Below, piece by piece: positions 44,224-53,236 of a stretch of 57,037 bases of DNA (the first letter of the stretch is position 1; every line of letters begins with the position of its first letter). The notes under the pieces were generated by a model. The model saw nothing but the letters and a program-made list of their open reading frames with translations. It searched no databases and was not told the DNA's origin. The position numbers were made by a program, and so were the translations under genes. Origin of the DNA: a virus; IMG/VR virus record IMGVR_UViG_3300021062_000017, positions 1 through 57,037 of that record; one strand, written 5' to 3'.

Positions 44224-46341
44224 TTACGACAGGTTCGTCGAGACGACGAAGGCCTGCGGGTAGCGCACCAGCACGTCGACCATCCACATCGCGCGGATGC
44301 CGACCTGCGCCTGGTTGAAGCGCGTGCCGCCGTTGTCCATGGCCAGCTCCAGCACGCCCCACTCGCCGATCACGACCTCGTCCCACGAGCCGAAAATCAG
44401 GTTGCCGGAGGCCAGCTGTTCGGACGACATGGCGTTGAAGCCGCACAGCGTGCCGTCGAGCATGTTCCCTTCCCACACCGGGGTGTCGGTGCCCGAGAAG
44501 CGCTGCACGGTCATCAGCTTCGCCGCGCCGGCCGTGTTGGTCACGAAGCCGGGGTTGCCGCGGATGGCGTTCGATGCGCCGGCCGTCGAGACGAAGGCCA
44601 GCAGCTTCGCGTAGGTCGCGGACGCGGCGTCCTGGCCGGACGTGATGCCGGTCGTGTTCTTGATGCCGAGCGGCTGCGCGCCGCCGGTGCCGTTGATGGC
44701 GACGTAATCGACGCCATCGATCGCGATGTCGGCGGCGAGGTCAGCCATGATGAAGGCCTCGGCGCTCGGGGTGGCTTGGCGCAGCAGCTGCTCCGACGCG
44801 TCCGTGATCGCAATGGCGGTCTTCGGCGTCATCGACAGCTGGCCCAGGGCCTGGTCGGTGGCCGTGACGCTGGTGCCCTCGCCACCCTGCCAGGTCACCG
44901 TGCCCTTGCCGGTCTGGCGGGGAATGGTGACGTTGCCCACCAGGCCCGGCAGGCGACGGGCGCCCATGCGCATCGTCACGCTGCGGTTGCGCAGGATGTC
45001 GATGAAGCCCATGTTCTCGACGTTGACCATGAAGCCGCCCTTGCTGCCGGGCGTGGTCGACATCGCGCGCTGCGCGGCCTCGCCCAGCGGGCGCTGCAGC
45101 ACTTCTCCGGGAATGAAGATGCTGTTGCTGTCTTCGCGCTGCAGCCGCTTAGCCAGCGTGCGGGAGCACTCCAACTCGTAGGCGGCGAGGTTGATGTTCT
45201 CCTGCGTCGGCGTGCGCATCGCGCGGATGGCGCGGAACAGGCTGAAGCGCTGGGTTTCGGCGCGCGTCAAGCCCAGGTCAGAGGCTGCGGTGGGGCGCTC
45301 CTTGCCGCGCTCTTCCATCACCTTCAGGATCTTCTCGGCGACCTCTTCCAGCGTGGCGCCATCGCGCACCCACTGGTCCTCGACGCGCGGGTCGATCTTG
45401 CTGGCGCGGCACATGTTGCCGATCGCCGCCTTGCGGTTCTTCTCGACCTCCAGCGGGTCGTGACGGGTTTCCGCGGCACCCGCGGCGGCTTGGGCTTCTG
45501 CCATGGTGGCTTTCTCCTGATGGGTCGCCGGGACGGCGGGGGTGGTGACCTTGGTGACGCTTGCGGCTGTGGCGGGCGGCGCGCTGGCTGCGCGCTCCTG
45601 CTCGGTCGCCGCCGGCGGCTGTGCGCCGCCTTCGGTGATCTGCACCGTGGAGCCGCCTGGCGTCTGCACGGTGGTTGTGACGGGGGCTGCCGCGTGCGAG
45701 CGGCCGACGCCGACGGTGTTGTCGGCAGGCACGGTCACAAGGGAGTCTTCGAAGGGCTCCCAGTCGACGACCTCGTAGACGGGCACGTCGTCGGCGGCGC
45801 GGTCCAGCGGGCCGGCCGCGGCATCGAGGTCGCGGCGGAAGGCCTGGACGTCGCCGTCGCCTCGATCGCCAACCCGGGTGACGCCACGAGATTCGAGTGC
45901 GCGGCGGAACGTGGCTCCGTCGATGGTTCGCTCGATCGGCCCGCCACTCTTGCTGGTGGTGCGCTCGATGACCTTGTGGATCTCGTAGCCGACGCTTGCC
46001 TTCGTGAGGATGTCGCCCTCGACCAGGCCGATCGCGTCTCGGCCTTCCTGCGTGGCGCTGGTGATGCGCACCTTGCCGCGCAGCACGCCGTCGTCATCGC
46101 AGCGCACGCTGCCGGGCACGTGCGTGCCGCGCAGGTCGCGCCAGTTGTGATTGAAGAGCAGCGGCGCGCCGTCGTTCAGGCGGCCCAGTCGGACGGCCTT
46201 CTCGTTGCAGCGGAGGATCTCGATCCCCCACCAGCGCTCATACGGCACCTCGCTGGCGAATGCCATATCGACCACCAGGTCGCCGCCATCCTTCTCGCGG
46301 CGCGCCTTGGCGCGGTCCAGCTTGAATGAACGTGTCGTCAT
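44224..46341 (-). CDS. Prohead protease fused to HK97-type major capsid protein
   Basis: A 705-residue fusion. Residues 1-215 are the HK97 prohead protease: LFNHNW with His65, then GDILTKASVGYEIHK with Ser116. Residues about 220-330 are Ala/Thr/Pro-rich then a charged helix (DPLEVEKNRKAAIGNMCRASK), like the scaffold/delta region. Residues about 380-705 are the capsid (GGFMVNVENMGFIDILRNRS, MRMGARRLPGLVG and ASEQLLRQATPSAEAFIMADL). Fusion of the two is known in some phages and implies self-processing in the shell. The ATG overlaps the portal stop. Confidence 0.85.
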   Translation of the reverse strand: MTTRSFKLDRAKARREKDGGDLVVDMAFASEVPYERWWGIEILRCNEKAVRLGRLNDGAPLLFNHNWRDLRGTHVPGSVRCDDDGVLRGKVRITSATQEGRDAIGLVEGDILTKASVGYEIHKVIERTTSKSGGPIERTIDGATFRRALESRGVTRVGDRGDGDVQAFRRDLDAAAGPLDRAADDVPVYEVVDWEPFEDSLVTVPADNTVGVGRSHAAAPVTTTVQTPGGSTVQITEGGAQPPAATEQERAASAPPATAASVTKVTTPAVPATHQEKATMAEAQAAAGAAETRHDPLEVEKNRKAAIGNMCRASKIDPRVEDQWVRDGATLEEVAEKILKVMEERGKERPTAASDLGLTRAETQRFSLFRAIRAMRTPTQENINLAAYELECSRTLAKRLQREDSNSIFIPGEVLQRPLGEAAQRAMSTTPGSKGGFMVNVENMGFIDILRNRSVTMRMGARRLPGLVGNVTIPRQTGKGTVTWQGGEGTSVTATDQALGQLSMTPKTAIAITDASEQLLRQATPSAEAFIMADLAADIAIDGVDYVAINGTGGAQPLGIKNTTGITSGQDAASATYAKLLAFVSTAGASNAIRGNPGFVTNTAGAAKLMTVQRFSGTDTPVWEGNMLDGTLCGFNAMSSEQLASGNLIFGSWDEVVIGEWGVLELAMDNGGTRFNQAQVGIRAMWMVDVLVRYPQAFVVSTNLS

Positions 46342-47972
46342 TGCATGAGTCCTGTTGCGGGAACCGGGCGAAGCGGCGGCACGCTGCGGCGCGCCGGCTG
46401 CGCAGGGGCGCCCTCGTCGTCATCTGCCTCAAGATCCGCCGCGGCCTTCGGTTGGGCGGCGGCCTGCTCGGCGGCCACGTCGGTGTCGACCGTGATGCCG
46501 GCCTGCGCGAAAAGCTCGCGCTCGCGCTGCAGTGCGCCGATGACGTCTTCGATGTCGCGGCCGTCGGCGGTGGCAGCGATAACGTCCGTTGCCGATGTCA
46601 GGCCAGCGCGGATCGCTTCCTTGTAAGCCTTGACTTCCTTGGTCGGGTCCACCCACGACCAGCCGCGCGGCTTCCACACGACGGCTTCGAACTTCGCCGG
46701 GTTCAGCGCGTACTGCTCGACCGAGATGCTGGTGATGGCCCGCGCGTAGACGGCCTGGCGCAGCCATTCGGCATGCAGCGGATCGCGGAATGCCCGGATC
46801 CACCACTGCTGCAGCGTGCGCCAGAGGTCGCGGTCATCGAGCAGCGCAAGGCGCGAGCTGCTGTAGTTCGACTGGCTGTAGTCGCGCGACAGGCTCTCGT
46901 AGCTGACGCCCACGCCGGCCGCGACTTCGCGCAGCATGTAGCGCATGAATGGGTCGAGCGCGGTGTTCGGCCGGTTCGGCGCGTGCCATTCCAGCTTCTC
47001 GCCGGGATTCAGCTGCTGAATCGTGCCGTCCTCGATGTCGAAGACCGGCGTGCCGTCATCCTCTTCATCGGTTGCGAGCGGAGCATCGCCCTCGGGGGTC
47101 TCGATGGTCCCGAAGACCCGAGCGGATGCGCGAGCGGCCTGGACCTCCGAGCCGCTGTACTGGTCCATGTCGTTGAGCTTGCGGACCGCGGTGTGCAGCC
47201 AGGGCTCGCCGCGGGCCTGCGGCCATCGATCGATGATGCGCAGGTGCAGGATGTATTCCGCCTCGACGCGCTCGTAGAGGTCAGCGGTCGTGCCGGGCGA
47301 GCGCAGATCGCCGGGGTGCTTCTTGCGGATCCAGTAGGCGATGGCGCGGCCGTACTCGTCCTGCTCAATCCCCATGCGGGTCTCGGTCGTCTTGCCGTCT
47401 GCGCTGGGTAGCGCGATGTCGAGCGGAACCCGCTCCGACTCGATCACCTCCAGCGCCAGAGGCACAGCGCTGGCGCCGAAGGCGCGCCGGTGCTTGCGAA
47501 TGAAGACCTCGCCCGCCTCGAACACCTGGCCTAGGGCCATGCGCTCAAGGTCATGGAAGTGCACGGCGCCGCCGGTGTGGCAGGTGTCGGCCTTGCACCA
47601 AGCACCGAACACCGCTTCGATGTCGGCGTTGATGCGGCTGTTTGCACCGGCGCGGTTCGTTCCGACCTGGGCCTGCATGCCGACGCCGGAGCCGATGACG
47701 TTGTTCTTGACGATGACCTTTGCGCGCTTCGCGTACGAGCTGTCGCGCACCATCTGCCGCGAGCCGGCGCGCAGGCGCGACAGACTCATCGACAGTTCGG
47801 CGTCGGCACTGGAGTCGCCCCCGTTGCCGAAGCTGCCGGACATCCGACTGCCGCGGGCGGCGGCGTACATGCGGGCACCGACCCGGCGTGCAGGGTCCGG
47901 TCGACGCACTTCCGCCGGCGCGCGGAACGCGTCGACGATGCGGCCCAGCAGCGAGAGGCGCGGCCCAGCCAT
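46338..47972 (-). CDS. Portal protein, lambda family
   Basis: A 544-residue portal that forms the DNA entry ring. It has the lambda-family pattern SLSRLRAGSRQMVRDSSYAKR, then VKNNVIGSGVGMQAQ, EAGEVFIRKHRR and VSYESLSRDYSQSNYSSSRL near residue 370. The C-terminal region is acidic then basic. The ATG at 47972 overlaps the upstream stop as TGATG; the ATG at 47981 would add three residues. Confidence 0.9.
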   Translation of the reverse strand: MAGPRLSLLGRIVDAFRAPAEVRRPDPARRVGARMYAAARGSRMSGSFGNGGDSSADAELSMSLSRLRAGSRQMVRDSSYAKRAKVIVKNNVIGSGVGMQAQVGTNRAGANSRINADIEAVFGAWCKADTCHTGGAVHFHDLERMALGQVFEAGEVFIRKHRRAFGASAVPLALEVIESERVPLDIALPSADGKTTETRMGIEQDEYGRAIAYWIRKKHPGDLRSPGTTADLYERVEAEYILHLRIIDRWPQARGEPWLHTAVRKLNDMDQYSGSEVQAARASARVFGTIETPEGDAPLATDEEDDGTPVFDIEDGTIQQLNPGEKLEWHAPNRPNTALDPFMRYMLREVAAGVGVSYESLSRDYSQSNYSSSRLALLDDRDLWRTLQQWWIRAFRDPLHAEWLRQAVYARAITSISVEQYALNPAKFEAVVWKPRGWSWVDPTKEVKAYKEAIRAGLTSATDVIAATADGRDIEDVIGALQRERELFAQAGITVDTDVAAEQAAAQPKAAADLEADDDEGAPAQPARRSVPPLRPVPATGLMQ

Positions 47973-48532
47973 CACCGGCACCTCACCATGATCTGGCGCC
48001 GGTTCTTCAGCCCCATGGCCATGCCGGCCGCGTTCTCTTCGCGGGCAACGTCGCGCGACAGCTTCTGCTCCAGCGTGATCAGGTCCGGGATGGAGTAGTG
48101 CTCCAGCGACCGGCCGTTGATCTCGTACTTCAGGACGTTCTTGCTCGCGACGCCCTGGATGACTGCTCGCACGTTGGCCAGCGCGATCGCCGCATCGGTG
48201 CGCGTGTCCAGGCCCTGCGCGCTGGTGGCCGGGTCAGGCGCGACCGTGATCTCGCCGCTCTCCAGCGTGATCCGCTCGCCGGTCTTCTCGACCCAGCTGG
48301 ACCAGCCGTAGATGCCGGCCGTCCACAGTGCCGTCGTGCCAGGCGCCACCATGACCTGATAACCGCTGGTCTGGTAGGTCGTGGCGGTTAGCGTGATCGG
48401 CGCCTGCACCGGCGACGTGAAGCGCGGCACGAGCCGGTATTTCAGCGTCCAGCCCTGATCGGCCGGATAGGCTGAGACCGTGGTCTCGAAGCTGAGGGAG
48501 TCGCCTGCAATGAGGCGCGGCACGCTGCGCAT
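47972..48532 (-). CDS. Head-tail connector, gpW-like with extra N-terminal domain
   Basis: A 186-residue protein. The C-terminal 80 residues have the gpW-like helix-loop-helix pattern (AIALANVRAVIQGVASKNV, then YEINGRSLEHYSIPDLITLEQ). Lambda gpW is only about 68 residues. The N-terminal 100 residues are beta-rich (LSFETTVSAYPADQGWTLKYRL, then VMVAPGTTALWTAGIYGW) and may be a separate Ig-like or connector domain. It directly precedes the portal, as W does in lambda. Confidence 0.6.
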   Translation of the reverse strand: MRSVPRLIAGDSLSFETTVSAYPADQGWTLKYRLVPRFTSPVQAPITLTATTYQTSGYQVMVAPGTTALWTAGIYGWSSWVEKTGERITLESGEITVAPDPATSAQGLDTRTDAAIALANVRAVIQGVASKNVLKYEINGRSLEHYSIPDLITLEQKLSRDVAREENAAGMAMGLKNRRQIMVRCR

Positions 48533-48558
48533 GGCGGCGCACTGTCAGCGCCGCGGCG

Positions 48559-48587
48559 TTCCAAAACTAGAGCCCCGAGTTTTGGAA
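48559..48587. repeat. Inverted repeat, cassette boundary copy 1
   Basis: TTCCAAAACT and AGTTTTGGAA pair perfectly over 10 bases around a nine-base centre. A second, less perfect copy lies at 52786-52814, and similarity extends to about 75 bases including CGCATGRCGGCG upstream on the plus strand. It stands between the cassette gene at 48599 and the gpW-like gene. Confidence 0.65.
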
Positions 48588-48598
48588 CTCGGAGCGCT

Positions 48599-49042
48599 TC
48601 AAACCCCGCTGGTCGGGATGATCTTTCGGCCTATGCGCCACCGCGATCGGGTCAGGTCGCCGACCAGTTCGAACGTCGGTGAGAAGGCTGGCGAGCCGAA
48701 CGCCTCGCTGCTGGCAATGCCTCCTGCGCCGCTGACGCTGCTCGTGAGGTTCGAGCTGACCGCGGCGGTGCCGAATGCCTCTTCGGAGGCGATGCCGCCC
48801 GCACCCGTCACGCTGGCCAGGGTGCTCGACGAGACGGCGGCCGTCCCGAATGCTTCACCGCTCGCGATGCCGCCGGCATCCGTCACCGTGGCCGTGCCAC
48901 CGGCAGCTGCATCTGCCCACCAATGACGCACGCGGCCGCCATGGCGAGACAGCAGTTCCCACAGCGCGGCCGCAACCACCGGGGCCGACGAGGACGCCCG
49001 CTCCCATTCGATGATCGCGCCGCGTGCGCGGTAGATGTGCAT
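48599..49042 (-). CDS. Cassette protein with three GAGGIAS-EAFG repeats
   Basis: A 147-residue protein. After a helical N-terminus (IEWERASSSAPVVAAALWELL) it has three tandem repeats of about 28 residues, each with (A/T)GAGGIAS-x-EAFGTAAVSS or a variant, at about residues 52-137. The C-terminus is basic (RSRWRIGRKIIPTSG). Such repeats suggest a beta-solenoid or structural linker. It is the last gene of the repeat-flanked cassette. Confidence 0.5.
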   Translation of the reverse strand: MHIYRARGAIIEWERASSSAPVVAAALWELLSRHGGRVRHWWADAAAGGTATVTDAGGIASGEAFGTAAVSSSTLASVTGAGGIASEEAFGTAAVSSNLTSSVSGAGGIASSEAFGSPAFSPTFELVGDLTRSRWRIGRKIIPTSGV

Positions 49043-49054
49043 CGCCGCCGACGA

Positions 49055-49780
49055 TCAGGGCTCAAGCCGCAGCGTGACGCCGTGGGTCTTCGCGCCGGTG
49101 GCACTGAAGACCAGCGTCACCGTGTCGCCGTTCAGGTCGGCCTGCGGAATGTTGAGCTTGTAGTAGCCGCTGCCGATCTCGCTCACCGCGCCCAGCGTGC
49201 CGGCGCCGAAGGCGCCGCCGTCGATCGAGCGCGTGGCGGTGACCGTGAGGCCCGTCGCGGGCACCTCGGTCGTGTTGTCGACCATCAGGAATGTGAAGTT
49301 GTTCCAGGCCTGGTTCTTCTTCAGCCCGGTCTGAATGCCGACGTCGTTGGCGGAGTCGACCGTCGGCAAGCCGCCGCTGGCTGCCGCGGCTGCGTTGGGA
49401 AGCGCGGTAAGGCCCAGGCGCACCGTGTCCTGCGGGTCATAGTCGACCAGCGGCACAAGCGCGCCGAGCACGACCATTCCAGTGACGGTCCCGCCGACGA
49501 GCACGCTGTTGGAGCCGGCGGCCAAAGCAGCGTCTGGCAGGTCCAAGCGGTAGTAGCCGTCGCCGACGTGCAGGAAGCCGCCGTCGCTGTGCGCATCGGT
49601 CAACGCGGAAAGCGTGGCCTCCGTGATACTGACCTTGGCCGCTCCATCCCGGCGATACCAAAGGTCAATCCCCGACGTGTTGAACACCACACCAGTCTCC
49701 GGTGTGCCGTCGGTCGAGTCCACGATGCGCAGATACACACTGCGGTCGGTAGAGCCCTTCTTGATCGCGGGGTGGAGCAT
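49055..49780 (-). CDS. Cassette protein with two related beta domains
   Basis: A 241-residue protein with an internal duplication: residues about 1-115 (AIKKGSTDRSVYLRIVDSTDG, then VGDGYYRLDLPDAALAAGS) and about 150-241 (NNFTFLMVDNTTEVPATGLTV, then IGSGYYKLNIPQADLNGDTV). Each ends in GYYxLxxPxAxL followed by strands, typical of Ig-like or carbohydrate-binding-like folds in phage structural proteins. Probably a virion surface component. Confidence 0.55.
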   Translation of the reverse strand: MLHPAIKKGSTDRSVYLRIVDSTDGTPETGVVFNTSGIDLWYRRDGAAKVSITEATLSALTDAHSDGGFLHVGDGYYRLDLPDAALAAGSNSVLVGGTVTGMVVLGALVPLVDYDPQDTVRLGLTALPNAAAAASGGLPTVDSANDVGIQTGLKKNQAWNNFTFLMVDNTTEVPATGLTVTATRSIDGGAFGAGTLGAVSEIGSGYYKLNIPQADLNGDTVTLVFSATGAKTHGVTLRLEP

Positions 49781-49790
49781 GGTCGGTCCT

Positions 49791-51065
49791 TCAGTTCATG
49801 AGCTGCATGAGCTTCGGCAGCAAGGTGGAGCCACCGCCACCGGCGGCCGTGTTGAAAGCGGTCCCCGTAGACCACGCGGAGTCACCGCCTGCATTCGAGG
49901 CGCGCACCCGCGGCCGGTACTCGGTGCTGCTGGACAGGCCGCCGATGGCAAGGCTCGTCGCGTTGGCCGCTGCGGGGCTGGTGTTGGCGTTCGTCCAGTT
50001 GCCGGCGCCGCTCGGCGTCTCGACCTGGATCTGGAAACCGGTTTCGTCCGAACTGTTGTCCGTCCAGTTGATGGTCGCGCCGCTGCTAGTGATGCCGGTC
50101 GTTGCGCCAATCGTTGGAGCCGTCGGCGCGTTGGGCAGCGTAGTGAATTGGCTGGTGCTGAGCCGGTTGCTGTCGTTGTTCGCGGCATCGCGGTGCACCA
50201 TATGCCCGTAGTACGCGGTCGCCGCCGTCAGACCTGTGGCGTTGAACGTCTTGGCCCCGGTGCTGCTGATGGCCTGGTTGCCGGCGAAGACCGCCGCGCT
50301 TCCGGTGTGGTCCTGGCCGGCCACGATCTGCGCCACGCTCGGCTGGGTTGCGCTGGTCGTGACCACCGCATACATGGTGCCGTTGGCCTCGTCGGTGGTT
50401 GCGCCAAGAGTGGCCGTGGTCTGCCCCGTCACATTGGACGTTGCACTCGTGAGGATTGGCGCCGTGGCATCGAGAAAGGCGCCGTCGGCCGCGACCAGGT
50501 TGTCGAGATGCAGTCCAACCGTGTCACTACCGGCCGCGGAGCCGCTGAACCGCACGCCCGCAACCCCGGCTGCGGTGATGTCGGCGTTGGTGATGCTGAT
50601 GACCTCTGCGCCGGCCGCATAGACCTTGATGGTGGACCCTATCGCCTGTAGCGCCATGCGGAAGCTGCCACCGACCGATAGCGAATACGCGGCGTTCGTC
50701 AAGAGCGTCGGGGTGCCGCTTACTACCTTGTATAGCTCGAACTCCTGCCCTGTCGCCTCGTATCGCACGAAGTAATATGAGGCGGTCGCGTCTGGTCCGC
50801 TGATCCGCACCGCAATGCCGGCCTCCGTCGAGCCAGCGCCTACATAGTGGACATCAGCTGCTACGTGATAGTCCGCTGACGCAGGCGCGCCTGAGTTCTT
50901 GTAGGCAAAAGTCCCAGTGCTGCTGTGCCTCAGTCTGCCCGCATTGCTGATGCGGCCGGCCGCCGCAAACCCGCCGATCGTTGACCATGCGGCGTTGTAA
51001 GCCGACAGCTCCGTTCCGGAGGTGCCGCCGAACTGCTCGTTGACGAATTCCGCCATCTCAGGCAC
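49791..51065 (-). CDS. Cassette protein with LamG-like and fibronectin-type domains
   Basis: A 424-residue protein. Residues 1-200 look like a LamG/CBM domain (VGAGSTEAGIAVRISGPDAT, then IKVYAAGAEVISITNADI). Residues 205-300 form a beta sandwich (LTSATSNVTGQTTATLGAT). Residues 310-405 are fibronectin type III-like (TINWTDNSSDETGFQIQVE, then YRPRVRASNAGGDSAWS). This is a typical surface-adhesion layout. It overlaps the upstream gene by eight bases. An alternative ATG lies at 51056. Confidence 0.6.
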   Translation of the reverse strand: MPEMAEFVNEQFGGTSGTELSAYNAAWSTIGGFAAAGRISNAGRLRHSSTGTFAYKNSGAPASADYHVAADVHYVGAGSTEAGIAVRISGPDATASYYFVRYEATGQEFELYKVVSGTPTLLTNAAYSLSVGGSFRMALQAIGSTIKVYAAGAEVISITNADITAAGVAGVRFSGSAAGSDTVGLHLDNLVAADGAFLDATAPILTSATSNVTGQTTATLGATTDEANGTMYAVVTTSATQPSVAQIVAGQDHTGSAAVFAGNQAISSTGAKTFNATGLTAATAYYGHMVHRDAANNDSNRLSTSQFTTLPNAPTAPTIGATTGITSSGATINWTDNSSDETGFQIQVETPSGAGNWTNANTSPAAANATSLAIGGLSSSTEYRPRVRASNAGGDSAWSTGTAFNTAAGGGGSTLLPKLMQLMN

Positions 51066-52284
51066 CTGCAGCGCGAATAGCCGTGTCGTAATCGAGGTAG
51101 TCCACTTGCGTGCCGGAGTACCAGCTCACCGTAAGATCACCAGCATGCCCCTCGGGACTGCGCGGCGTGAATGCATGAACGCTGCTACCGCTCGTGATGT
51201 CAGCCGTCTTGCTCCAGGTCGCGCCACTGTCGCTGGTCTCCCAAAGCTGAATCTCATTCCATGAGCCAACGCGCTTTGAGAGGTAGGCCTTCGTCGGGTC
51301 GTTGCCGTCGAAGCAGGCCTGGCCATCGCTGTACGTCTGCGTGTCGATGCTGCCGCCAGAGGGTGTGATCTCGGTGTGCACCCACGCTAAACCAGTCCAA
51401 CGGCTGAACATATGCCTATGGTCGGTCCCAGGCGTCACGTACTTGACCCACAGCACCCAAGGATGGCCATCCGGACCGGTCGCAATGTCCCAGGCCCAGC
51501 CGTCCTGCGACGTGCCGTCATAGACGAGCGTGGCATTCGCTGGCGTCAGCGGAGCGGCACCAATCAGCGTGCCGTCTGACTTGTAGTAGGTTTCCGTGCC
51601 GCCCGCGTCTGAAATCATGTACCCGTGGTACAGGGAGTTCGCGACCTGGGCGGGATTTCCAGTCGAGAAAACGAAGTCGACACGTGACACCCCGTCCGAA
51701 TACACCTGTGGGTACGGGCGCTGCGAGCCATTGCTGATCACCACCCTGTCCGTGTCCCAGGTTGAGCCATCCACGGTGGCACGCATGCGCTGCGCCCAGC
51801 TGCCAGCGCGATAGAGCATGTAGGTCTTGCCGGTGACGCTCAACTGGAACGTCAGGTTGTAGGCCATCCCGCCGCCCGAGTTCAAGACATCGACGGTCGT
51901 CTGCGGACTCCATGCACTGATGTCGTAGGCGGAGGTGCTGATCCTCATGCGCATCTCGCCTGTGTCGTTGTGCTTGCAGTACAGGCACATGATTCGGCCA
52001 TCGGGCAGGATGCTGATGGTTGCGTTGTCGTGCCCGTTGACCTCGAAAGCTGCCGCCAGCGTGAAGCTGGTCAGCGCCTGCGTGGCGTGGACGTACTTGG
52101 TGATGCCGACATCGCCGCTGGAATTCACCCAGCCGAAGTACGTGGCACCGTTCCTGTACACCACACTGGGCCCGGAGCCGATCGTTCCATTCCCGTCTGC
52201 GATGACCTGGAAGGGCGCGAGCGGATTGACCACCGCCGGCTTGCTGAAGCCGTATGCCCTGGCGCGCTGCGGGATTGCTCGCAC
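51058..52284 (-). CDS. BNR-repeat sialidase-like cassette protein
   Basis: A 408-residue protein with a propeller pattern: GSGPSVVYRNGATYFGWVNSS, then TISILPDGRIMCLYCKHND, GWAWDIATGPDGHPWVLWVKY and ETSDSGATWSKTADITSG, the last an Asp-box-like motif (SxDxGxTW). This resembles BNR/sialidase-type proteins that bind or cleave sugars. Catalytic Arg triad and Tyr were not assigned. In a head-proximal gene position this is unusual for a receptor-binding enzyme. Confidence 0.6.
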   Translation of the reverse strand: MRAIPQRARAYGFSKPAVVNPLAPFQVIADGNGTIGSGPSVVYRNGATYFGWVNSSGDVGITKYVHATQALTSFTLAAAFEVNGHDNATISILPDGRIMCLYCKHNDTGEMRMRISTSAYDISAWSPQTTVDVLNSGGGMAYNLTFQLSVTGKTYMLYRAGSWAQRMRATVDGSTWDTDRVVISNGSQRPYPQVYSDGVSRVDFVFSTGNPAQVANSLYHGYMISDAGGTETYYKSDGTLIGAAPLTPANATLVYDGTSQDGWAWDIATGPDGHPWVLWVKYVTPGTDHRHMFSRWTGLAWVHTEITPSGGSIDTQTYSDGQACFDGNDPTKAYLSKRVGSWNEIQLWETSDSGATWSKTADITSGSSVHAFTPRSPEGHAGDLTVSWYSGTQVDYLDYDTAIRAAGA

Positions 52285-52298
52285 GAGGAACCCCGGCG

Positions 52299-52700
52299 TT
52301 AGAGCTTGAAGATCTTGTTGGCGCCGTTGCTCCAGGCCACGTCAACCTGCGTGGCGCCTGCGCTCACTGGCAAGCCCGTAGCGGTGTCGATGTAGCAGAG
52401 GAAGCGCGAAGTCGCCTCCACGCCGGTGTCAACGCAGATGGCGACTGCCTCGATCGTGGGGGCGGCCACCAGGCCGGTGAAGCTGACATCGTCGGCGTCG
52501 AGAACGCCGTCGGTGGTCGTGACGTTCTGCAGCGTGACCGCGGAGCCGATGCGGGCGCCGCTCGGGATGTCAGCAAGGAAGTCGTGCGCGGAACTGTAGG
52601 TGTAGACCGCGGTGTCGATCAGGTAGGCCTTGGCCGTGCCCGTCGCCAGGATGGCGTCGAGCGCGGCCTTCTTGGTGGCCGGGAGGACTGCATTCGCCAT
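52299..52700 (-). CDS. First gene of the cassette, small structural-like protein
   Basis: A 133-residue protein starting MANAVLPATKKAALDAILATG, then YLIDTAVYTYSSAHDFLADIP and RFLCYIDTATGLPVSAG. The beta-rich C-terminus and TYSSAHDFLxDI phrase resemble small proteins next to phage fiber genes. It starts 86 bases after repeat copy 2 and ends 14 bases before the BNR gene. Confidence 0.5.
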   Translation of the reverse strand: MANAVLPATKKAALDAILATGTAKAYLIDTAVYTYSSAHDFLADIPSGARIGSAVTLQNVTTTDGVLDADDVSFTGLVAAPTIEAVAICVDTGVEATSRFLCYIDTATGLPVSAGATQVDVAWSNGANKIFKL

Positions 52701-52785
52701 TTCGAGGGCTCCTTCGGGCGCGCAGGACCACGAAGGAGCCCAGCCGCGTCATCGCATGACGGCGGCCACTTTCGGCGCGGGATCA

Positions 52786-52814
52786 TTCCAAAACTAGGGC
52801 CCCGAAATTTGGAG
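52786..52814. repeat. Inverted repeat, cassette boundary copy 2
   Basis: TTCCAAAACT followed by AGGGCCCCG and AATTTGGAG, so TCCAAA and TTTGGA still pair. It shares TTCCAAAACTAG and GCCCCGA with copy 1 at 48559-48587 in the same orientation. It lies directly after the stop of the HTH gene at 52816. Confidence 0.6.
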
Positions 52815-52815
52815 A

Positions 52816-53187
52816 TCAGACCTCTATTTCTGCCGCCACCGCGACATCTGGCTGGGCTGCCGCGGTCTGGTCACGCGCCCGAATCGAGTAGACGTGCGAC
52901 AGCGAGCACTTCGCCCGGTCGGCCACTTCAGCCGGCGCGACCCCATCGCCCAGCAGCTTGCGCACCAGTTCGTCGCGCTGCCTGCGCTGTCGAACAGGCC
53001 GCTTCCGCGGATAGATCCGGAACCGGTATTCGCCGGCGTCCGCCATGTCCGACAGCACCTCCTCGAGGATGCCGGGCAGCTCTTGGCGGACGACAGACCA
53101 GACCGCGGTCTGCAGCCCTTCGTGGCTGGACGCGCGCTCGGCCAGGCGGCGGATGATCGAATCGCGCTTCAGGGTTGCCATTTGCAC
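52816..53187 (-). CDS. HTH protein, Mor-like
   Basis: A 123-residue protein. The middle is basic (YRFRIYPRKRPVRQRRQRDEL) and is followed by a helix-turn-helix VRKLLGDGVAPAEVADRAKC with SLSHVYSIRAR, like the C-terminal DNA-binding part of Mor-type activators. The N-terminal helix SSHEGLQTAVWSVVRQELPG may mediate dimers. It lies just before repeat copy 2 on the transcript, so it could act on that repeat; this is speculative. Confidence 0.5.
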   Translation of the reverse strand: MQMATLKRDSIIRRLAERASSHEGLQTAVWSVVRQELPGILEEVLSDMADAGEYRFRIYPRKRPVRQRRQRDELVRKLLGDGVAPAEVADRAKCSLSHVYSIRARDQTAAAQPDVAVAAEIEV

Positions 53188-53236
53188 CTCGGGTGGTTTC
53201 CAATCGGGCTCTCCCTTCTCCGATTCACCACCACCC

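Noticed and set aside
43891-46329. 812-residue plus-strand ORF
   Set aside because: Antisense to the protease-capsid gene; no recognisable motif.
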